In this document: piece by piece, positions 1-10,610 of the stretch
Numbering within the stretch: the first letter of the stretch is position 1
Layout: every line of letters begins with the position of its first letter
Assembly (NCBI RefSeq): GCF_001514195.1
Contig: NZ_KQ948736.1
Coordinates: 477,998-533,349, forward strand
DNA: 55,352 nucleotides
Direction: 5' to 3'
Source: Streptomyces griseorubiginosus
Lineage (GTDB): Bacteria; Actinomycetota; Actinomycetes; Streptomycetales; Streptomycetaceae
Position numbers and translations under genes: made by a program
The notes under the pieces: generated by a model
What the model was told of the DNA's origin: nothing
Database searches by the model: none
What the model saw: only the letters and a program-made list of their open reading frames with translations

Positions 1-461
1 TAATTGCCGCTGCTGCACGTAGTCGAACCCTGGCTGGGCAGCGACTCGTTCCAGCTCGCCCAGGTCTTGCCCGCGGCGATGAGCTCCGAGGCGAGATTGG
101 GGGCGGAGATCGACCCGACGCTCACGCAACTGTCGTCGGTGCGGCCCTGGTTGGAGCCGGAGAACAGCATGTAGTAGTTCGGCTCGCTCGGGTGGGTGAG
201 TCCGTAGGACTGGGTGAGGTTCGCGCCTCCCGCCTTGAGCGTGTTGTTGAGGTAGGGGGCGCTGGAGCTGCCGATGACCTGGGTGTAGGCGTGGTTCTCC
301 ATGACCACGACGACCACGTGGTCGGGGGTGGGGAGGGCGGCGGCCTGGGCGGTGGTGGCGGTCGCCGCCCACACGCCGATCGAGGCGGCGGTGAGGGCGA
401 GGGCTCCGGCGAGCGCGGAGAGGGAACGTCGGTTGCGCGAGGGTGCCTTGACGGCGGCCAT
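1..461 (-). CDS. Secreted phosphoesterase (PF04185-like), 3'-truncated by window edge
   Basis: Only the first 153 codons are present; the gene runs off the left edge. The N-terminus is a classic Sec signal peptide: KAPSRNRR, a hydrophobic stretch with GALALTAASIGVW, and probable cleavage after TAQA near residue 40. The mature part opens with PTPDHVVVVVMENHAYTQV, then APYLNNTL, THPSEPNYYMLFSG and SAPNLASEL. These are the start of the phosphoesterase / acid phosphatase-phospholipase C-like family, which hydrolyses phosphate esters outside the cell; the MENH motif supplies a metal ligand. The start ATG at 461 is chosen because it gives a complete signal peptide. The upstream gene on the same strand is the AraC regulator, with three tandem dyads in the 250-bp gap. 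The exact substrate cannot be read from the fragment. Confidence 0.82.
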   Translation of the reverse strand, partial: MAAVKAPSRNRRSLSALAGALALTAASIGVWAATATTAQAAALPTPDHVVVVVMENHAYTQVIGSSSAPYLNNTLKAGGANLTQSYGLTHPSEPNYYMLFSGSNQGRTDDSCVSVGSISAPNLASELIAAGKTWASWNESLPSQGSTTCSSGN

Positions 462-655
462 GACTGTCCTCCGGACAGAGGTGACGGACGTTCGTGGGGG
501 TGGCGGCGCGGCAACAGTAGGGGGCTCGCACCGGCCCTGAGTGAAGGCCGGGCGAACCGCGGGTCACGCCGGGCAAAGTTCGCCCCTCGCACAGGTCATG
601 CACGGCAAAGACTCCGCCAAATGGACATGACAAACCTGACCGGCTCTCAACTCTG

Positions 656-727
656 CGAGAACTCGGCGCAGTTCCCCGTGTCGAGAACTCGGCGGAGTTC
701 CGTGCGTCGAGAACTCAACGCAACTCC
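656..727. repeat. Three tandem 26-bp dyad repeats
   Basis: The unit CGAGAACTC-N5-AGTTCC or a close variant begins at 656, 682 and 708, an exact 26-bp period. The middle copy contains the perfect dyad GAACTC-GGCG-GAGTTC (685-700). The third copy is more degenerate and overlaps the last codons and stop of the AraC gene. The array lies in the otherwise featureless 462-714 gap before the phosphoesterase gene. A 26-bp period is about 2.5 helical turns, which suits a protein-binding array or a stack of small hairpins that attenuate read-through from the regulator gene. Confidence 0.7.
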
Positions 728-1629
728 GCCCGGAACGCCGCCGGTGTCAGCTCCGTGTGCTGCTGGAAGAACTTCGAGAAGTTCGCCGCGTCCGGGAAAC
801 CGATCGCCGCCCCCACCCGGCCGATCGGCAGGTCCGTGTGGGCCAGCAGGCGCTTGGCCTCCAGGACCACCCGCTTGTCGATGAACCCCTTGGGCGTCTC
901 CCCCGTCGCCGCACGCACCGCGCGCACCAGGGTCCGGCGGGAGTAACCGAGCGCGTCGGCATAGGCGCTGACGCTGTGGTTGGTGGCGAACCCCTTCTCC
1001 ACGGCGTCCCGGAACAGGGTGAACGTCGACTCCGCCTGCCGCCCCGCGTCCGCCGAGCTCGCCGCCAGATGGGCGAGGCGCAGCAGGAACGCCGTCAGGG
1101 TGTGCCGCAGGACCGCGGCGTGCAGGCTCGGCGGGAGGGTCGCCGTGTCCTCGTACTCCCGCCGGAGCTGGGCCAGTCCTGCCTTCAGCCCCGCCAACTG
1201 GGGCTCTGAGGGCCGCAGCAGGGGCGGCAGGTCGTAGCGGTAGAGCCCCGTCGCCTCCACCGTCGTCCGCGGCAGGAACCCGGGTTGCATGGTGAGCACG
1301 GTTCCGCGGTACTCGCTCGTCGGGGAGAAACGGTGGACCTGGCCCGGGCGGATCCACAACAGGTCGCCCGCCGCGGCCTCGTACTCGGCGAAGTCGACCA
1401 TGTGGCGGACGGGCTCGCCGTCGAAGAGCATCACGACATGGAAGTCGATGCGGTGCACCCGCTCCAGCGGGGCATCCGCATGCCAGGTGCGGTCGGCTCC
1501 CATGGGTCCGACCTGCATGCCCACGCCGCCCACACTGAGCTCGACGGGAAAGGGGAACGTTCTGATCCCGTCCACTTGGCCGTCATCGGCTCCGCCTTGG
1601 ATGGAGCCTTGGGTCGTTCTGTCCGCCAT
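715..1629 (-). CDS. AraC-family transcriptional regulator
   Basis: A 304-residue regulator. The N-terminal half resembles an AraC-type cupin ligand domain (HRIDFHVVMLFDG, LLWIRPGQVHRF). The C-terminal 100 residues are the double helix-turn-helix: VSAYADALGYSRRTLVRAVRAATG, then DLPIGRVGAAIGFPDAANFSKFFQ and the terminal TPAAFR motif. The ATG at 1629 is preceded by GAGAAGGAC; the frame is open further upstream but has no comparable site. It is divergent from tkt with 146 bp between them, so it may control the pentose-phosphate operon, itself, or the phosphoesterase downstream. The sugar or other ligand is unknown. Confidence 0.88.
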   Translation of the reverse strand: MADRTTQGSIQGGADDGQVDGIRTFPFPVELSVGGVGMQVGPMGADRTWHADAPLERVHRIDFHVVMLFDGEPVRHMVDFAEYEAAAGDLLWIRPGQVHRFSPTSEYRGTVLTMQPGFLPRTTVEATGLYRYDLPPLLRPSEPQLAGLKAGLAQLRREYEDTATLPPSLHAAVLRHTLTAFLLRLAHLAASSADAGRQAESTFTLFRDAVEKGFATNHSVSAYADALGYSRRTLVRAVRAATGETPKGFIDKRVVLEAKRLLAHTDLPIGRVGAAIGFPDAANFSKFFQQHTELTPAAFRAELR

Positions 1630-1706
1630 GTCCTTCTCGCGCCGCCCGCCTGAAGCGTTCCGTGTCCCACTTTCACCACAGGCTGGCACACCGCGACCTT
1701 CCCCCG

Positions 1707-1732
1707 TAAAAGTCAGACTTTTAAGTTCGAAC
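1707..1732. promoter_or_regulatory. Candidate operator between araC-type gene and tkt
   Basis: TAAAAGTC-A-GACTTTTA (1707-1723) is a perfect 17-bp palindrome of unusually low GC, followed at once by the perfect 8-bp palindrome GTTCGAAC (1725-1732). Both sit in the divergent gap, 38-63 bp before the tkt start and about 80-100 bp before the regulator start. Their position is right for a site controlling both genes. Which protein binds is inference. Confidence 0.6.
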
Positions 1733-1775
1733 ACGTCAGACCAGCAATCCCGCTCCGATCGAGGACTTCTTGAAG

Positions 1776-3851
1776 ATGAGCACGCAGACACCGGACACCT
1801 TCGAATGGACCGAACTCGACCGGCGTGCCGTCGACACCGCCCGCCTTCTGGCGGCCGATGCCGTGCAGCAGGTCGGCAACGGACACCCGGGGACCGCGAT
1901 GGCCCTGGCCCCGGCGGCGTACACGATCTTTCAGAAGGTGATGCGGCACGACCCGGCGGACCCCGAGTGGACCGGCCGTGACCGCTTCGTCCTCTCCCCC
2001 GGCCACACCTCGCTGACGCTGTACACCCAGCTCTTCCTCTCCGGGTACGAGCTGGAGCTCGACGACCTGAAGGCGTTCCGCACCCACGGCTCCAAGACGC
2101 CCGGTCACCCCGAGTACGGGCACACCGCCGGCGTGGAGACCACCACCGGGCCGCTCGGCCAGGGTGTCGCCAACGCCGTCGGCATGGCGATGGCCGCCCG
2201 CTACGAGCGTGGCCTGTTCGACCCCGAGGCCCCCGAGGGCGAGTCCCCCTTCGACCACACCATCTGGGCGATCGTGTCCGACGGCGACCTCCAGGAGGGC
2301 ATCTCCGCCGAGGCCTCCTCCCTCGCCGGCCACCAGAAGCTCGGCAACCTGGTCTTCCTCTACGACGACAACCACATCTCCATCGAGGGCGACACCGCGA
2401 CCGCGTTCTCCGAGGACGTCCTGAAGCGCTACGAGGCCTACGGCTGGCACACCCAGCGCATCGAACCCGGGGCCGACGGCGACATCGACGTGCACGCCCT
2501 GCACGCGGCCCTGAAGACGGCCCAGGCCGAGACCAGGCGCCCCTCGATCATCGCGATGCGCACGATCATCGCCTGGCCCGCCCCGAACGCGCAGAACACC
2601 GAGGCCGCCCACGGCTCCGCGCTCGGCGCCGACGAGGTCGCCGCCACCAAGCGCGTCCTCGGCTTCGACCCGGAGAAGAGCTTCCAGGTCACGGACGAGG
2701 TCCTCGCCCACACCCGTCAGGCCCTGGACCGGGGTGCCGAGGCGCACGCGGCCTGGGACAAGCAGATCGCGTCCTGGCGCGGCGAGCAGCCCGAGCGGGC
2801 GCGGCTCTTCGACCGGGTGGTCGCGGGCCAGCTCCCCGAGGGCTGGGAGTCCGCGATCCCCGTCTTCGAGGAGGGCGCCTCCGTCGCGACCCGGGCCGCC
2901 TCCGGCAAGGTCCTCCAGGCGCTGGGCCCGGTGCTGCCCGAGCTGTGGGGCGGCTCCGCCGACCTCGCCGGCTCGAACAACACCACCATCGACAAGACCA
3001 GCTCCTTCCTCCCGGCGGGCAACCCGCTGCCCGAGGCCGACCCGTACGGCCGTACGGTCCACTTCGGGATTCGCGAGCACTCGATGGCCGCCGAGATGAA
3101 CGGCATCGCGCTGCACGGCAACACCCGCATCTACGGCGGCACCTTCCTGGTGTTCTCCGACTACATGCGCAACGCGGTCCGGCTGTCCGCGCTGATGCAG
3201 CTGCCCGTCACCTACGTCTGGACCCACGACTCCATCGGTCTCGGCGAGGACGGCCCGACGCACCAGCCGGTCGAGCACCTGGCGTCGCTGCGCGCCATCC
3301 CGGGCCTGAACGTGGTCCGCCCGGCCGACGCCAACGAGACCGCGATCGCCTGGGCCGAGATCCTCCGCCGGCACGCCACCGACCCGGCCCCGCACGGCCT
3401 CGCGCTCACCCGCCAGGGCGTGCCGACCTACGCGCCGAACCCGGACGCGGCCAAGGGCGGGTACGTCCTGAAGGACGCCTCCACCGGGACCCCCGACGTG
3501 GTTCTCGTCGCCACCGGCTCCGAGGTGCAGCTCGCCGTCGCCGCGCGGGAGCAGCTGGAAGCCGAGGGGGTCGGCACCCGGGTGGTGTCGATGCCGTCCG
3601 TGGAATGGTTCGAGCAGCAGCCGAAGGAGTACCGCGAGCGGGTCCTTCCGCCGTCCGTGCGAGCCCGCGTCGCAATCGAGGCCGGTATCGGTCTGACGTG
3701 GTACCGCTTCATTGGTGACGCAGGACGCATCGTCTCCCTCGAACACTTCGGCGCCTCCGCCGACGCGAAGACCCTGTTCGCCGAGTACGGCTTCACCGCC
3801 GAGAACGTCGCCGCAGCAGCCAGGGAATCGCTGGCCGCCGCGCGTGGTTGA
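1776..3851 (+). CDS. tkt: Transketolase
   Basis: Thiamine-diphosphate enzyme that moves two-carbon units between ketose and aldose phosphates in the non-oxidative pentose phosphate pathway. Family landmarks are clear: [16 protein letters not shown], the ThDP/Mg motif SDGDLQEG with a following DDN, and the C-terminal-half motif GIREHSMA with [14 protein letters not shown]. Length (691 aa) is normal. ATG 1776 gives the usual MSTQTPD start, with GAGGA ten bases upstream; an in-frame TTG at 1770 is the alternative. It is the first gene of a seven-gene co-directional operon. As the operon follows an AraC-type gene and a strong palindrome, it may be inducible rather than housekeeping. Confidence 0.97.
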   Translation: MSTQTPDTFEWTELDRRAVDTARLLAADAVQQVGNGHPGTAMALAPAAYTIFQKVMRHDPADPEWTGRDRFVLSPGHTSLTLYTQLFLSGYELELDDLKAFRTHGSKTPGHPEYGHTAGVETTTGPLGQGVANAVGMAMAARYERGLFDPEAPEGESPFDHTIWAIVSDGDLQEGISAEASSLAGHQKLGNLVFLYDDNHISIEGDTATAFSEDVLKRYEAYGWHTQRIEPGADGDIDVHALHAALKTAQAETRRPSIIAMRTIIAWPAPNAQNTEAAHGSALGADEVAATKRVLGFDPEKSFQVTDEVLAHTRQALDRGAEAHAAWDKQIASWRGEQPERARLFDRVVAGQLPEGWESAIPVFEEGASVATRAASGKVLQALGPVLPELWGGSADLAGSNNTTIDKTSSFLPAGNPLPEADPYGRTVHFGIREHSMAAEMNGIALHGNTRIYGGTFLVFSDYMRNAVRLSALMQLPVTYVWTHDSIGLGEDGPTHQPVEHLASLRAIPGLNVVRPADANETAIAWAEILRRHATDPAPHGLALTRQGVPTYAPNPDAAKGGYVLKDASTGTPDVVLVATGSEVQLAVAAREQLEAEGVGTRVVSMPSVEWFEQQPKEYRERVLPPSVRARVAIEAGIGLTWYRFIGDAGRIVSLEHFGASADAKTLFAEYGFTAENVAAAARESLAAARG

Positions 3852-3870
3852 TCCGACCGCCAGAAAGAAG

Positions 3871-5016
3871 ATGATCAAAGTGACCGAAGCTACCGCGACC
3901 GCGGGAGCACTCAAGCGCCTGTCCGACGAGGGCGTCTCCATCTGGCTGGACGACCTGTCACGCAAGCGGATCGAGTCCGGGAACCTCGCCGAGCTCGTCG
4001 CCACGAAGCACGTCGTCGGCGTCACCACCAACCCCTCCATCTTCCAGGCCGCCATCGGCTCCGGAGCGGGCTACGAGGAGCAGCTGAGCGACCTCGCCGC
4101 CCGGGACGTGACGGTCGACGAGGCCGTACGGATGATGACGACCGCCGACGTCCGCGCCGCCGCCGACGTGCTGCGCCCGGTGTACGACGCCACCGGCGGC
4201 CGGGACGGCCGGGTGTCCATCGAGGTCGACCCCCGTCTGGCCCACGACACCCGGGCGACGGTCGCCGAGGCCAAGCAGCTCGCCTGGCTGGTGGACCGCC
4301 CGAACGTCATGATCAAGATCCCGGCGACGAAGGCCGGCCTGCCCGCGATCACCGAGGTCATCGCCCTCGGCATCAGCGTCAACGTCACGCTGATCTTCTC
4401 GCTGGAGCGCTACCGCGAGGTCATGGACGCCTACCTGGCCGGCCTGGAGAAGGCCGCGAAGAAGGGCCTCGACCTCGCCACGATCCACTCGGTCGCCTCG
4501 TTCTTCGTCTCCCGGGTCGACTCCGAGATCGACAAGCGGCTCACCCTGCTCGGCACCGAGCAGGCCCTCGCGCTCAAGGGCAGGGCGGCGCTCGCCAACG
4601 CGCGGCTCGCCTACGAGGCGTACGAGGAGGTCTTCTCCGGTGAGCGCTGGACCTCCCTCGGCGACGCCCGCGCCAACCGGCAGCGCCCGCTGTGGGCCTC
4701 GACCGGCGTGAAGGACCCGGCCTACAAGGACACCCTCTACGTCGACGACCTGGTCGCCCCCGGCACGGTCAACACCATGCCCGAGGCCACGCTGAACGCC
4801 ACCGCCGACCACGGCGACATCACCGGCGACACGGTGACCGGCGGCTACGCGCAGGCCCGCGCCGACCTGGCCGCCGTGGAGGCGCTCGGGATCTCCTACG
4901 ACGAGGTCGTGCGGCAGCTGGAGGACGAGGGTGTCGCCAAGTTCGAGGTGGCCTGGCAGGACCTGCTGGACGCCGTCACCAAGTCGCTGAACAGCAAGGG
5001 AGTGGACGCGGAATGA
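3871..5016 (+). CDS. tal: Transaldolase
   Basis: Transfers a dihydroxyacetone unit from sedoheptulose-7-phosphate to glyceraldehyde-3-phosphate. The start region [31 protein letters not shown], the Schiff-base lysine motif [12 protein letters not shown] and the [10 protein letters not shown] strand are all typical of the actinobacterial 370-380 aa form (381 aa here). The gene starts 19 bp after tkt. GTG 3880 is an alternative start, three codons in. Its stop overlaps the zwf start by 4 nt, so the two are translationally coupled. Confidence 0.97.
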   Translation: MIKVTEATATAGALKRLSDEGVSIWLDDLSRKRIESGNLAELVATKHVVGVTTNPSIFQAAIGSGAGYEEQLSDLAARDVTVDEAVRMMTTADVRAAADVLRPVYDATGGRDGRVSIEVDPRLAHDTRATVAEAKQLAWLVDRPNVMIKIPATKAGLPAITEVIALGISVNVTLIFSLERYREVMDAYLAGLEKAAKKGLDLATIHSVASFFVSRVDSEIDKRLTLLGTEQALALKGRAALANARLAYEAYEEVFSGERWTSLGDARANRQRPLWASTGVKDPAYKDTLYVDDLVAPGTVNTMPEATLNATADHGDITGDTVTGGYAQARADLAAVEALGISYDEVVRQLEDEGVAKFEVAWQDLLDAVTKSLNSKGVDAE

Positions 5017-6548
5017 CCATCACCGCCGACTGGGAGAACCCGCTGCGCGACGAGCGCGACCGGCGTCTCCCCCGGATCGCCGGGCCCTCCGGTCTCGTCA
5101 TCTTCGGCGTCACCGGCGACCTGTCCCGCAAGAAGCTGATGCCGGCCGTCTACGACCTCGCCAACCGCGGCATGCTCCCGCCGGGCTTCTCGCTCGTCGG
5201 GTTCGCCCGCCGGGACTGGGAGGACGAGGACTTCGCGCAGATCGTGCACGACTCGGTGCGCGAGCACGCCCGGACCGAGTTCCGTGAGGAGGTCTGGCAG
5301 CAGCTCGCCGAGGGCATGCGGTTCATCCCGGGCGACTTCGACGACGACACGGCGTTCAAGCAGCTGCGCCAGACCGTCGACGACCTCGACAAGGCGCGCG
5401 GCACCAGCGGCAACTACGCCTTCTACCTCTCCGTACCGCCGAAGTTCTTCCCGAAGGTCGTGAAGCAGCTCAAGAAGCACGGCCTCGCGGACGCACCCGA
5501 GGGGTCCTGGCGGCGCGCGGTCATCGAGAAGCCGTTCGGCCGCGATCTGAAGAGCGCCCGCGAGCTCAACGCCATCGTGCACGACGTGTTCGATCCGGAG
5601 CAGGTGTTCCGGATCGACCACTACCTGGGCAAGGAGACCGTCCAGAACATCCTGGCGCTGCGCTTCGCCAACCAGATGTACGAGCCGATCTGGAACCGCT
5701 CGTACGTGGACCACGTGCAGATCACGATGGCCGAGGACATCGGCATCGGCGGCCGGGCCGGCTACTACGACGGCATCGGCGCCGCCCGTGACGTCATCCA
5801 GAACCACCTGCTCCAGCTGATGGCGCTGACCGCCATGGAGGAGCCGGCCGCGTTCGACGCCGAGTCGCTGCTCACCGAGAAGCTGAAGGTCCTGCGGGCC
5901 GTGAAGCTGCCGGAGGACATCGGCAAGAGCGCCGTGCGCGGGCAGTACGCGGGTGCCTGGCAGGGCGGCGAGAAGGTGCTCGGCTACCTGGAGGAGGAGG
6001 GCATCGACAAGGCCTCCACCACGGACACGTACGCCGCCATCAGGCTGAACGTCGACAACCGCCGCTGGGCGGGCGTCCCCTTCTACCTGCGCACCGGCAA
6101 GCGGCTGGGCCGCCGGGTCACCGAGATCGCGGTCGTCTTCCAGTCCGCCCCGCACTCCCCCTTCGACCACACGGCGACCGAGGAGCTCGGCAAGAACGCG
6201 ATCGTCATCCGCGTCCAGCCGGACGAGGGCATGACGGTCCGGTTCGGGTCGAAGGTGCCGGGCACCTCGATGGAGATCCGGGACGTGACGATGGACTTCG
6301 CGTACGGCGAGTCGTTCACCGAGTCCAGCCCGGAGGCCTACGAGCGGCTCATCCTGGATGTCCTCCTCGGGGACGCCAACCTGTTCCCGCGTCACCAGGA
6401 AGTGGAAGAGTCCTGGAAGATCCTCGACCCGATCGAGGAGCACTGGGCGAACCACGGCCGTCCGGCGCAGTACGCGTCGGGTACCTGGGGACCCGAGGAA
6501 GCCGACGAGATGCTCGCACGAGACGGACGGAGCTGGCGCAGGCCATGA
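5013..6548 (+). CDS. zwf: Glucose-6-phosphate 1-dehydrogenase
   Basis: First enzyme of the oxidative branch: G6P + NADP+ to 6-phosphogluconolactone. Visible are the Rossmann motif [22 protein letters not shown], and the active-site signature RIDHYLGKE. Length 511 aa is normal. ATG 5013 lies in an ATGA overlap with the tal stop and is the only sensible start. It is followed with a 4-nt overlap by opcA, whose product allosterically supports this enzyme. The oxidative and non-oxidative branches are therefore expressed together. Confidence 0.98.
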   Translation: MTITADWENPLRDERDRRLPRIAGPSGLVIFGVTGDLSRKKLMPAVYDLANRGMLPPGFSLVGFARRDWEDEDFAQIVHDSVREHARTEFREEVWQQLAEGMRFIPGDFDDDTAFKQLRQTVDDLDKARGTSGNYAFYLSVPPKFFPKVVKQLKKHGLADAPEGSWRRAVIEKPFGRDLKSARELNAIVHDVFDPEQVFRIDHYLGKETVQNILALRFANQMYEPIWNRSYVDHVQITMAEDIGIGGRAGYYDGIGAARDVIQNHLLQLMALTAMEEPAAFDAESLLTEKLKVLRAVKLPEDIGKSAVRGQYAGAWQGGEKVLGYLEEEGIDKASTTDTYAAIRLNVDNRRWAGVPFYLRTGKRLGRRVTEIAVVFQSAPHSPFDHTATEELGKNAIVIRVQPDEGMTVRFGSKVPGTSMEIRDVTMDFAYGESFTESSPEAYERLILDVLLGDANLFPRHQEVEESWKILDPIEEHWANHGRPAQYASGTWGPEEADEMLARDGRSWRRP

Positions 6549-7480
6549 AGATCGACCTGACCGACACCACGGCAAGCAAGATCAACAAGGCGCTGGTGCA
6601 GGGTCGCCGCGCCATCGGGACGCCCGCGGTGGGCATGGTCCTGACGATGGTGATCGTCACGGACGAGGAGAACGCCTACGACGCGATCAAGGCGGCCGAG
6701 GAGGCCTCGCACGAGCACCCCTCGCGCACCCTGGTCGTCATCAAGCGGCACGCCCGCACCGCCCGCGACCGGATGTCCTCCAAGCTGGACGCCGAGGTCC
6801 GGGTGGGCGCCGACGCCGGCACCGGTGAGACGGTGATCCTCCGGACCTACGGCGAGGTGTCCGACCACGCCGACTCCGTGGTCCTGCCGCTGCTGCTGCC
6901 GGACGCCCCGGTGGTCGTGTGGTGGCCGGTGGACGCGCCGGAGAACCCGGCGAAGGACCCGCTGGGCGCGCTGGCCCAGCGCCGGATCACCGACCTGTAC
7001 GCCGTCGAGGACCCCCTGGCGGTGCTGGACACCCGGGTCCGCTCCTACGCGCCCGGCGACACCGACCTCGCCTGGACCCGGCTGACGCCGTGGCGCTCGA
7101 TGCTGGCGGCGGCCCTCGACCAGGCCCGGGCGCAGATCATCTCCGGTGCCGTGGAGGCGGAGGCCGACAACCCGGCCGCCGAACTCCTCGCGCGCTGGCT
7201 GGAGGCGCGGCTCAAGGTGAAGATCGAGCGGGTCGTCACCGCGGGGCCGGTCGTCACGGCCGTGCGCCTGGGCACCGCGAACGGCGAGATCGTCATCGAC
7301 CGCCCCGAGGGCCCGCTGGCCACGCTGTCCCTGCCGGGCCAGCCCTCCCGCACCCTCGCCCTCAAGGTCCGCACCACCTCCGAACTCATCGCCGAGGAAC
7401 TTCGCCGCCTCGACGCCGACGAGATGTACGCCGTCGCCCTGCGGGGCGAGGCCGGCAAGGAGACCCCTGCTCATGTCTGA
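6545..7480 (+). CDS. opcA: Glucose-6-phosphate dehydrogenase assembly protein OpcA
   Basis: 311-residue OpcA family protein, known in cyanobacteria and actinobacteria to activate or assemble Zwf. Recognisable by the start [24 protein letters not shown], and the internal [15 protein letters not shown] segment. It begins in an ATGA overlap with zwf and overlaps pgi by 8 nt. In the primary actinobacterial cluster the next gene is 6-phosphogluconolactonase; here it is pgi instead. Confidence 0.95.
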   Translation: MKIDLTDTTASKINKALVQGRRAIGTPAVGMVLTMVIVTDEENAYDAIKAAEEASHEHPSRTLVVIKRHARTARDRMSSKLDAEVRVGADAGTGETVILRTYGEVSDHADSVVLPLLLPDAPVVVWWPVDAPENPAKDPLGALAQRRITDLYAVEDPLAVLDTRVRSYAPGDTDLAWTRLTPWRSMLAAALDQARAQIISGAVEAEADNPAAELLARWLEARLKVKIERVVTAGPVVTAVRLGTANGEIVIDRPEGPLATLSLPGQPSRTLALKVRTTSELIAEELRRLDADEMYAVALRGEAGKETPAHV

Positions 7481-9125
7481 CTCCCCCCTGCTGACGCGCC
7501 GCCCCGAGTGGACGGCCCTGGAGGACCACCGCGCCGAGGGGACCCCCCATCTGCGCGAGCTGTTCGCGAAGGACCCGGGGCGCGCGGAGCGGTACGTCGT
7601 GCGCGTCGGCGATCTGCGCATCGACTACTCCAAGCACCTGATCACCGACGAGACCCTGGCCCTGCTCCAGGAACTGGCCGCCGCCACCGACGTGTTCGGC
7701 CTGCGGGACGCCATGTTCCGCGGTGAGCGGATCAACCTCACCGAGGACCGGGCGGTCCTGCACACCGCGCTGCGCGCCCCCGCGAACGCGGTCGTCGAGG
7801 TCGACGGCGAAAACGTCGTGCCCCGCGTGCACGCCGTGCTCGACAAGATGAGCGACTTCGCGAACCGGGTCCGCTCCGGCGAGTGGACCGGCCACACCGG
7901 CAAGCGGATCAAGAACGTCGTCAACATCGGCATCGGCGGCTCCGACCTCGGCCCCGCGATGGCCTACGAGGCCCTGCGGGCCTTCACGGCACGGGAGTTG
8001 ACCTTCCGTTTCGTGTCCAACGTGGACGGCGCCGACCTGCACGAGGCCACCCGCGACCTGGACCCGGCGGAGACCCTGTTCATCGTGGCGTCGAAGACGT
8101 TCACCACGATCGAGACGATCACCAACGCCACCTCGGCCCGCTCCTGGCTGCTCGATGGCCCCGGCGGACTCCACGACGACAAGGCCGTCGCGAAGCACTT
8201 CGTGGCCCTGTCGACGAACGCCGAGAAGGTCACGGACTTCGGCATCGACCCGGACAACATGTTCGAGTTCTGGGACTGGGTCGGCGGCCGCTACTCCTAC
8301 GACTCGGCGATCGGTCTCTCCCTGATGATCGCCATCGGCCCGGACCGTTTCCGGGAGATGCTCGACGGCTTCCGGATCGTCGACGAGCACTTCCGCAACG
8401 CCCCCGCCGAGGCCAACGCCCCGCTGCTGCTCGGTCTGCTGGGCATCTGGTACGGCAACTTCCACGACGCCCAGTCGCACGCGGTGCTGCCCTACAGCCA
8501 CTACCTCTCCAAGTTCACCGCGTACCTCCAGCAGCTGGACATGGAGTCCAACGGCAAGTCGGTGCAGCGCGACGGCCGTCCGGTGGAGTGGCAGACCGGC
8601 CCGGTGGTGTGGGGCACGCCCGGCACCAACGGACAGCACGCGTACTACCAGTTGATCCACCAGGGCACCAAGCTCATCCCGGCCGACTTCATCGGCTTCG
8701 CCCGCCCGGTCGACGAGCTGAGCGACGAACTCAAGGCGCAGCACGACCTGTTGATGGCCAACCTGTTCGCACAGGGGCAGGCGCTCGCCTTCGGCAAGAC
8801 CGCCGAGGAGGTCCGCGCGGAGGGCGTGCCCGAGGAGCAGGTGGCGCACCGCACCTTCCAGGGCAACCACCCCACGACCACGATCCTCGCGAAGGAGCTC
8901 ACCCCCTCCGTCCTGGGCCAGCTCATCGCCCTCTACGAGCACAAGGTGTTCGTCCAGGGCGCGGTCTGGAACATCGACTCCTTCGACCAGTGGGGCGTCG
9001 AGCTCGGCAAGGTCCTCGCCAAGCGCGTCGAGCCCGCCCTGACCGAGGGCGCGGACGTCCCCGGTCTCGACTCCTCCACCACCGCCCTGGTGGCCGCCTA
9101 CCGTGAACTGAAGGAAGTGCACTGA
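7473..9125 (+). CDS. pgi: Glucose-6-phosphate isomerase
   Basis: Interconverts glucose-6-phosphate and fructose-6-phosphate. The 550-aa protein has [18 protein letters not shown], the sugar-phosphate motif VASKTFTT, the signature WDWVGGRYS, and the C-terminal catalytic segment [14 protein letters not shown]. It overlaps opcA by 8 nt and gnd starts 1 nt after its stop. In this operon it can recycle F6P made by tkt/tal back to G6P, allowing cyclic operation of the pathway for NADPH. Confidence 0.98.
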   Translation: MSDSPLLTRRPEWTALEDHRAEGTPHLRELFAKDPGRAERYVVRVGDLRIDYSKHLITDETLALLQELAAATDVFGLRDAMFRGERINLTEDRAVLHTALRAPANAVVEVDGENVVPRVHAVLDKMSDFANRVRSGEWTGHTGKRIKNVVNIGIGGSDLGPAMAYEALRAFTARELTFRFVSNVDGADLHEATRDLDPAETLFIVASKTFTTIETITNATSARSWLLDGPGGLHDDKAVAKHFVALSTNAEKVTDFGIDPDNMFEFWDWVGGRYSYDSAIGLSLMIAIGPDRFREMLDGFRIVDEHFRNAPAEANAPLLLGLLGIWYGNFHDAQSHAVLPYSHYLSKFTAYLQQLDMESNGKSVQRDGRPVEWQTGPVVWGTPGTNGQHAYYQLIHQGTKLIPADFIGFARPVDELSDELKAQHDLLMANLFAQGQALAFGKTAEEVRAEGVPEEQVAHRTFQGNHPTTTILAKELTPSVLGQLIALYEHKVFVQGAVWNIDSFDQWGVELGKVLAKRVEPALTEGADVPGLDSSTTALVAAYRELKEVH

Positions 9126-9126
9126 C

Positions 9127-10005
9127 ATGCAGCTGGGACTCATCGGTCTGGGCAAGATGGGCGGCAACATGCGCGAGCGGATCCGCCGCGCGGGCCACAC
9201 CGTCATCGGCTACGACCGCAACCCCGAGGTCTCCGACGTGGCGAGCCTCGCCGAGCTGGTCGACAAGCTCGAGGCCCCGCGCGTGGTGTGGGTGATGGTG
9301 CCGGCCGGCGCCCCCACCCAGTCCGTGGTGGACGAGCTCGGTGAGCTCCTGTCCCCCGGTGACACCGTGGTCGACGGCGGCAACTCCCGCTACACGGACG
9401 ACGAGAAGCACGCCGCGGAGCTGGGCGCCAAGGACATCGGCTTCATCGACGCCGGTGTCTCCGGCGGTGTGTGGGGCCTCCAGAACGGCTACGCCCTGAT
9501 GGTCGGCGGCGACAAGGAGCACGTGGACCGGCTCCAGCCGATCTTCGAGGCGCTCAAGCCCGAGGGGCCGTACGGCTATGTCCACGCGGGCAAGGTCGGC
9601 GCCGGGCACTTCTCCAAGATGGTCCACAACGGCATCGAGTACGCCATGATGCAGGCGTACGCCGAGGGCTGGGAGCTCCTGGAGAAGGTCGAGTCGGTGG
9701 ACAGCGTGCGCGAGGTGTTCCGCTCCTGGCAGGAGGGCACCGTCATCCGCTCGTGGCTGCTCGACCTCGCGGTCAACGCCCTCGACGAGGACGAGCACCT
9801 GGACAAGCTGAAGGGCTACGCGCAGGACTCCGGCGAGGGCCGCTGGACCGTGGAGGCGGCCGTCGACAACGCGGTGCCGCTGCCCACGATCACCGCCTCG
9901 CTCTTCGCGCGGTTCGCGTCCCGCCAGGACGACTCCCCGCAGATGAAGATGATCGCGGCGCTGCGCAACCAGTTCGGCGGCCACGCCGTCGAAGCGAAGA
10001 AGTAG
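9127..10005 (+). CDS. gnd: 6-Phosphogluconate dehydrogenase, short (YqeC/GndA-type)
   Basis: Oxidatively decarboxylates 6-phosphogluconate to ribulose-5-phosphate. At 292 aa it is the short form rather than the 480-aa classical enzyme. Motifs: GLGKMGGNM, VDGGNSRY, DAGVSGGVWGLQNGYALMVG and the catalytic GHFSKMVHNGIEYAMM. The residue after the second strand is Asp (GYDRNPEV), which in this superfamily usually goes with NAD rather than NADP preference; that is inference. It starts 1 nt after the pgi stop. Confidence 0.95.
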   Translation: MQLGLIGLGKMGGNMRERIRRAGHTVIGYDRNPEVSDVASLAELVDKLEAPRVVWVMVPAGAPTQSVVDELGELLSPGDTVVDGGNSRYTDDEKHAAELGAKDIGFIDAGVSGGVWGLQNGYALMVGGDKEHVDRLQPIFEALKPEGPYGYVHAGKVGAGHFSKMVHNGIEYAMMQAYAEGWELLEKVESVDSVREVFRSWQEGTVIRSWLLDLAVNALDEDEHLDKLKGYAQDSGEGRWTVEAAVDNAVPLPTITASLFARFASRQDDSPQMKMIAALRNQFGGHAVEAKK

Positions 10006-10012
10006 GCGCGTC

Positions 10013-10600
10013 GTGGGGGATCTTCTTCTGGTCCGCCACGGCGAGACGGAGTGGAGCGTGTCGGGACAGCACACCAGCTGGACCGACCTGCCCCTCACCC
10101 AGCACGGCGAGGAACAGGCCAAGTTGCTCGCTCCGCTCCTGTCGGGCCGGACCTTCTCGCTCGCGCTCACCAGTGAGCTGGGCCGCGCGATACGCACCGC
10201 CGAACTGGCGGGCATCACCGGGGCCGTGACCGACCCCGACCTCCACGAGTGGGACTACGGCGCCTACGAGGGCGTCACCACGGTCGACATCCACCGGACC
10301 CGGCCCGACTGGGACCTGTGGACCGACGGGGTCCCGCCCGGACCCGAAGGGCACCCCGGGGAGTCGCCGGAGCAGATCGGCCGGCGCGCCGACCGGGTGC
10401 TGGCCCGGGTGGACACCGCGCTCGGCGAAGGCGACGTGGTCCTCGTGGCCCACGCCCACTTCCTGCGGGTCCTCACAGCCCGCCGACTCGGGCTCGCCCC
10501 GGCGGACGGCCGGCTCTTCCAGCTGGCCACGGGCACGGTGAGCCGGCTGTCGACGGAGCACGACCGGCCGGTGATCGCGGAGTGGAACACACGCGCCTAG
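10013..10600 (+). CDS. Histidine phosphatase (phosphoglycerate mutase-like)
   Basis: 195-aa branch-1 histidine phosphatase: LLLVRHGETEWS carries the phosphorylated His, followed by TDLPLT, LTSELGRAIRTAEL, LHEWDYGAYEG and the second catalytic His in VLVAHAHFLRVL. Its GTG start lies 7 nt after gnd, so it is the last gene of the pentose-phosphate operon and is followed by a strong terminator. A sugar-phosphate phosphatase role in the pathway is plausible from position, but substrates in this family are not predictable. Interestingly the usual RHG...H pair is intact, so it should be active. Confidence 0.9.
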   Translation: MGDLLLVRHGETEWSVSGQHTSWTDLPLTQHGEEQAKLLAPLLSGRTFSLALTSELGRAIRTAELAGITGAVTDPDLHEWDYGAYEGVTTVDIHRTRPDWDLWTDGVPPGPEGHPGESPEQIGRRADRVLARVDTALGEGDVVLVAHAHFLRVLTARRLGLAPADGRLFQLATGTVSRLSTEHDRPVIAEWNTRA

Positions 10601-10610
10601 TACGGCAGTT

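Noticed and set aside
656..727. Short CRISPR-like array
   Set aside because: Only three units, no unique spacers of proper length, and no cas genes.
1713..4055. Long minus-strand open frame opposite transketolase (also 3958-4812, 4896-6575, 7386-9206)
   Set aside because: Shadows of genes with extreme third-position GC: Val/Gly/Arg-rich, no recognisable fold, no ribosome sites, and fully opposite certain genes.
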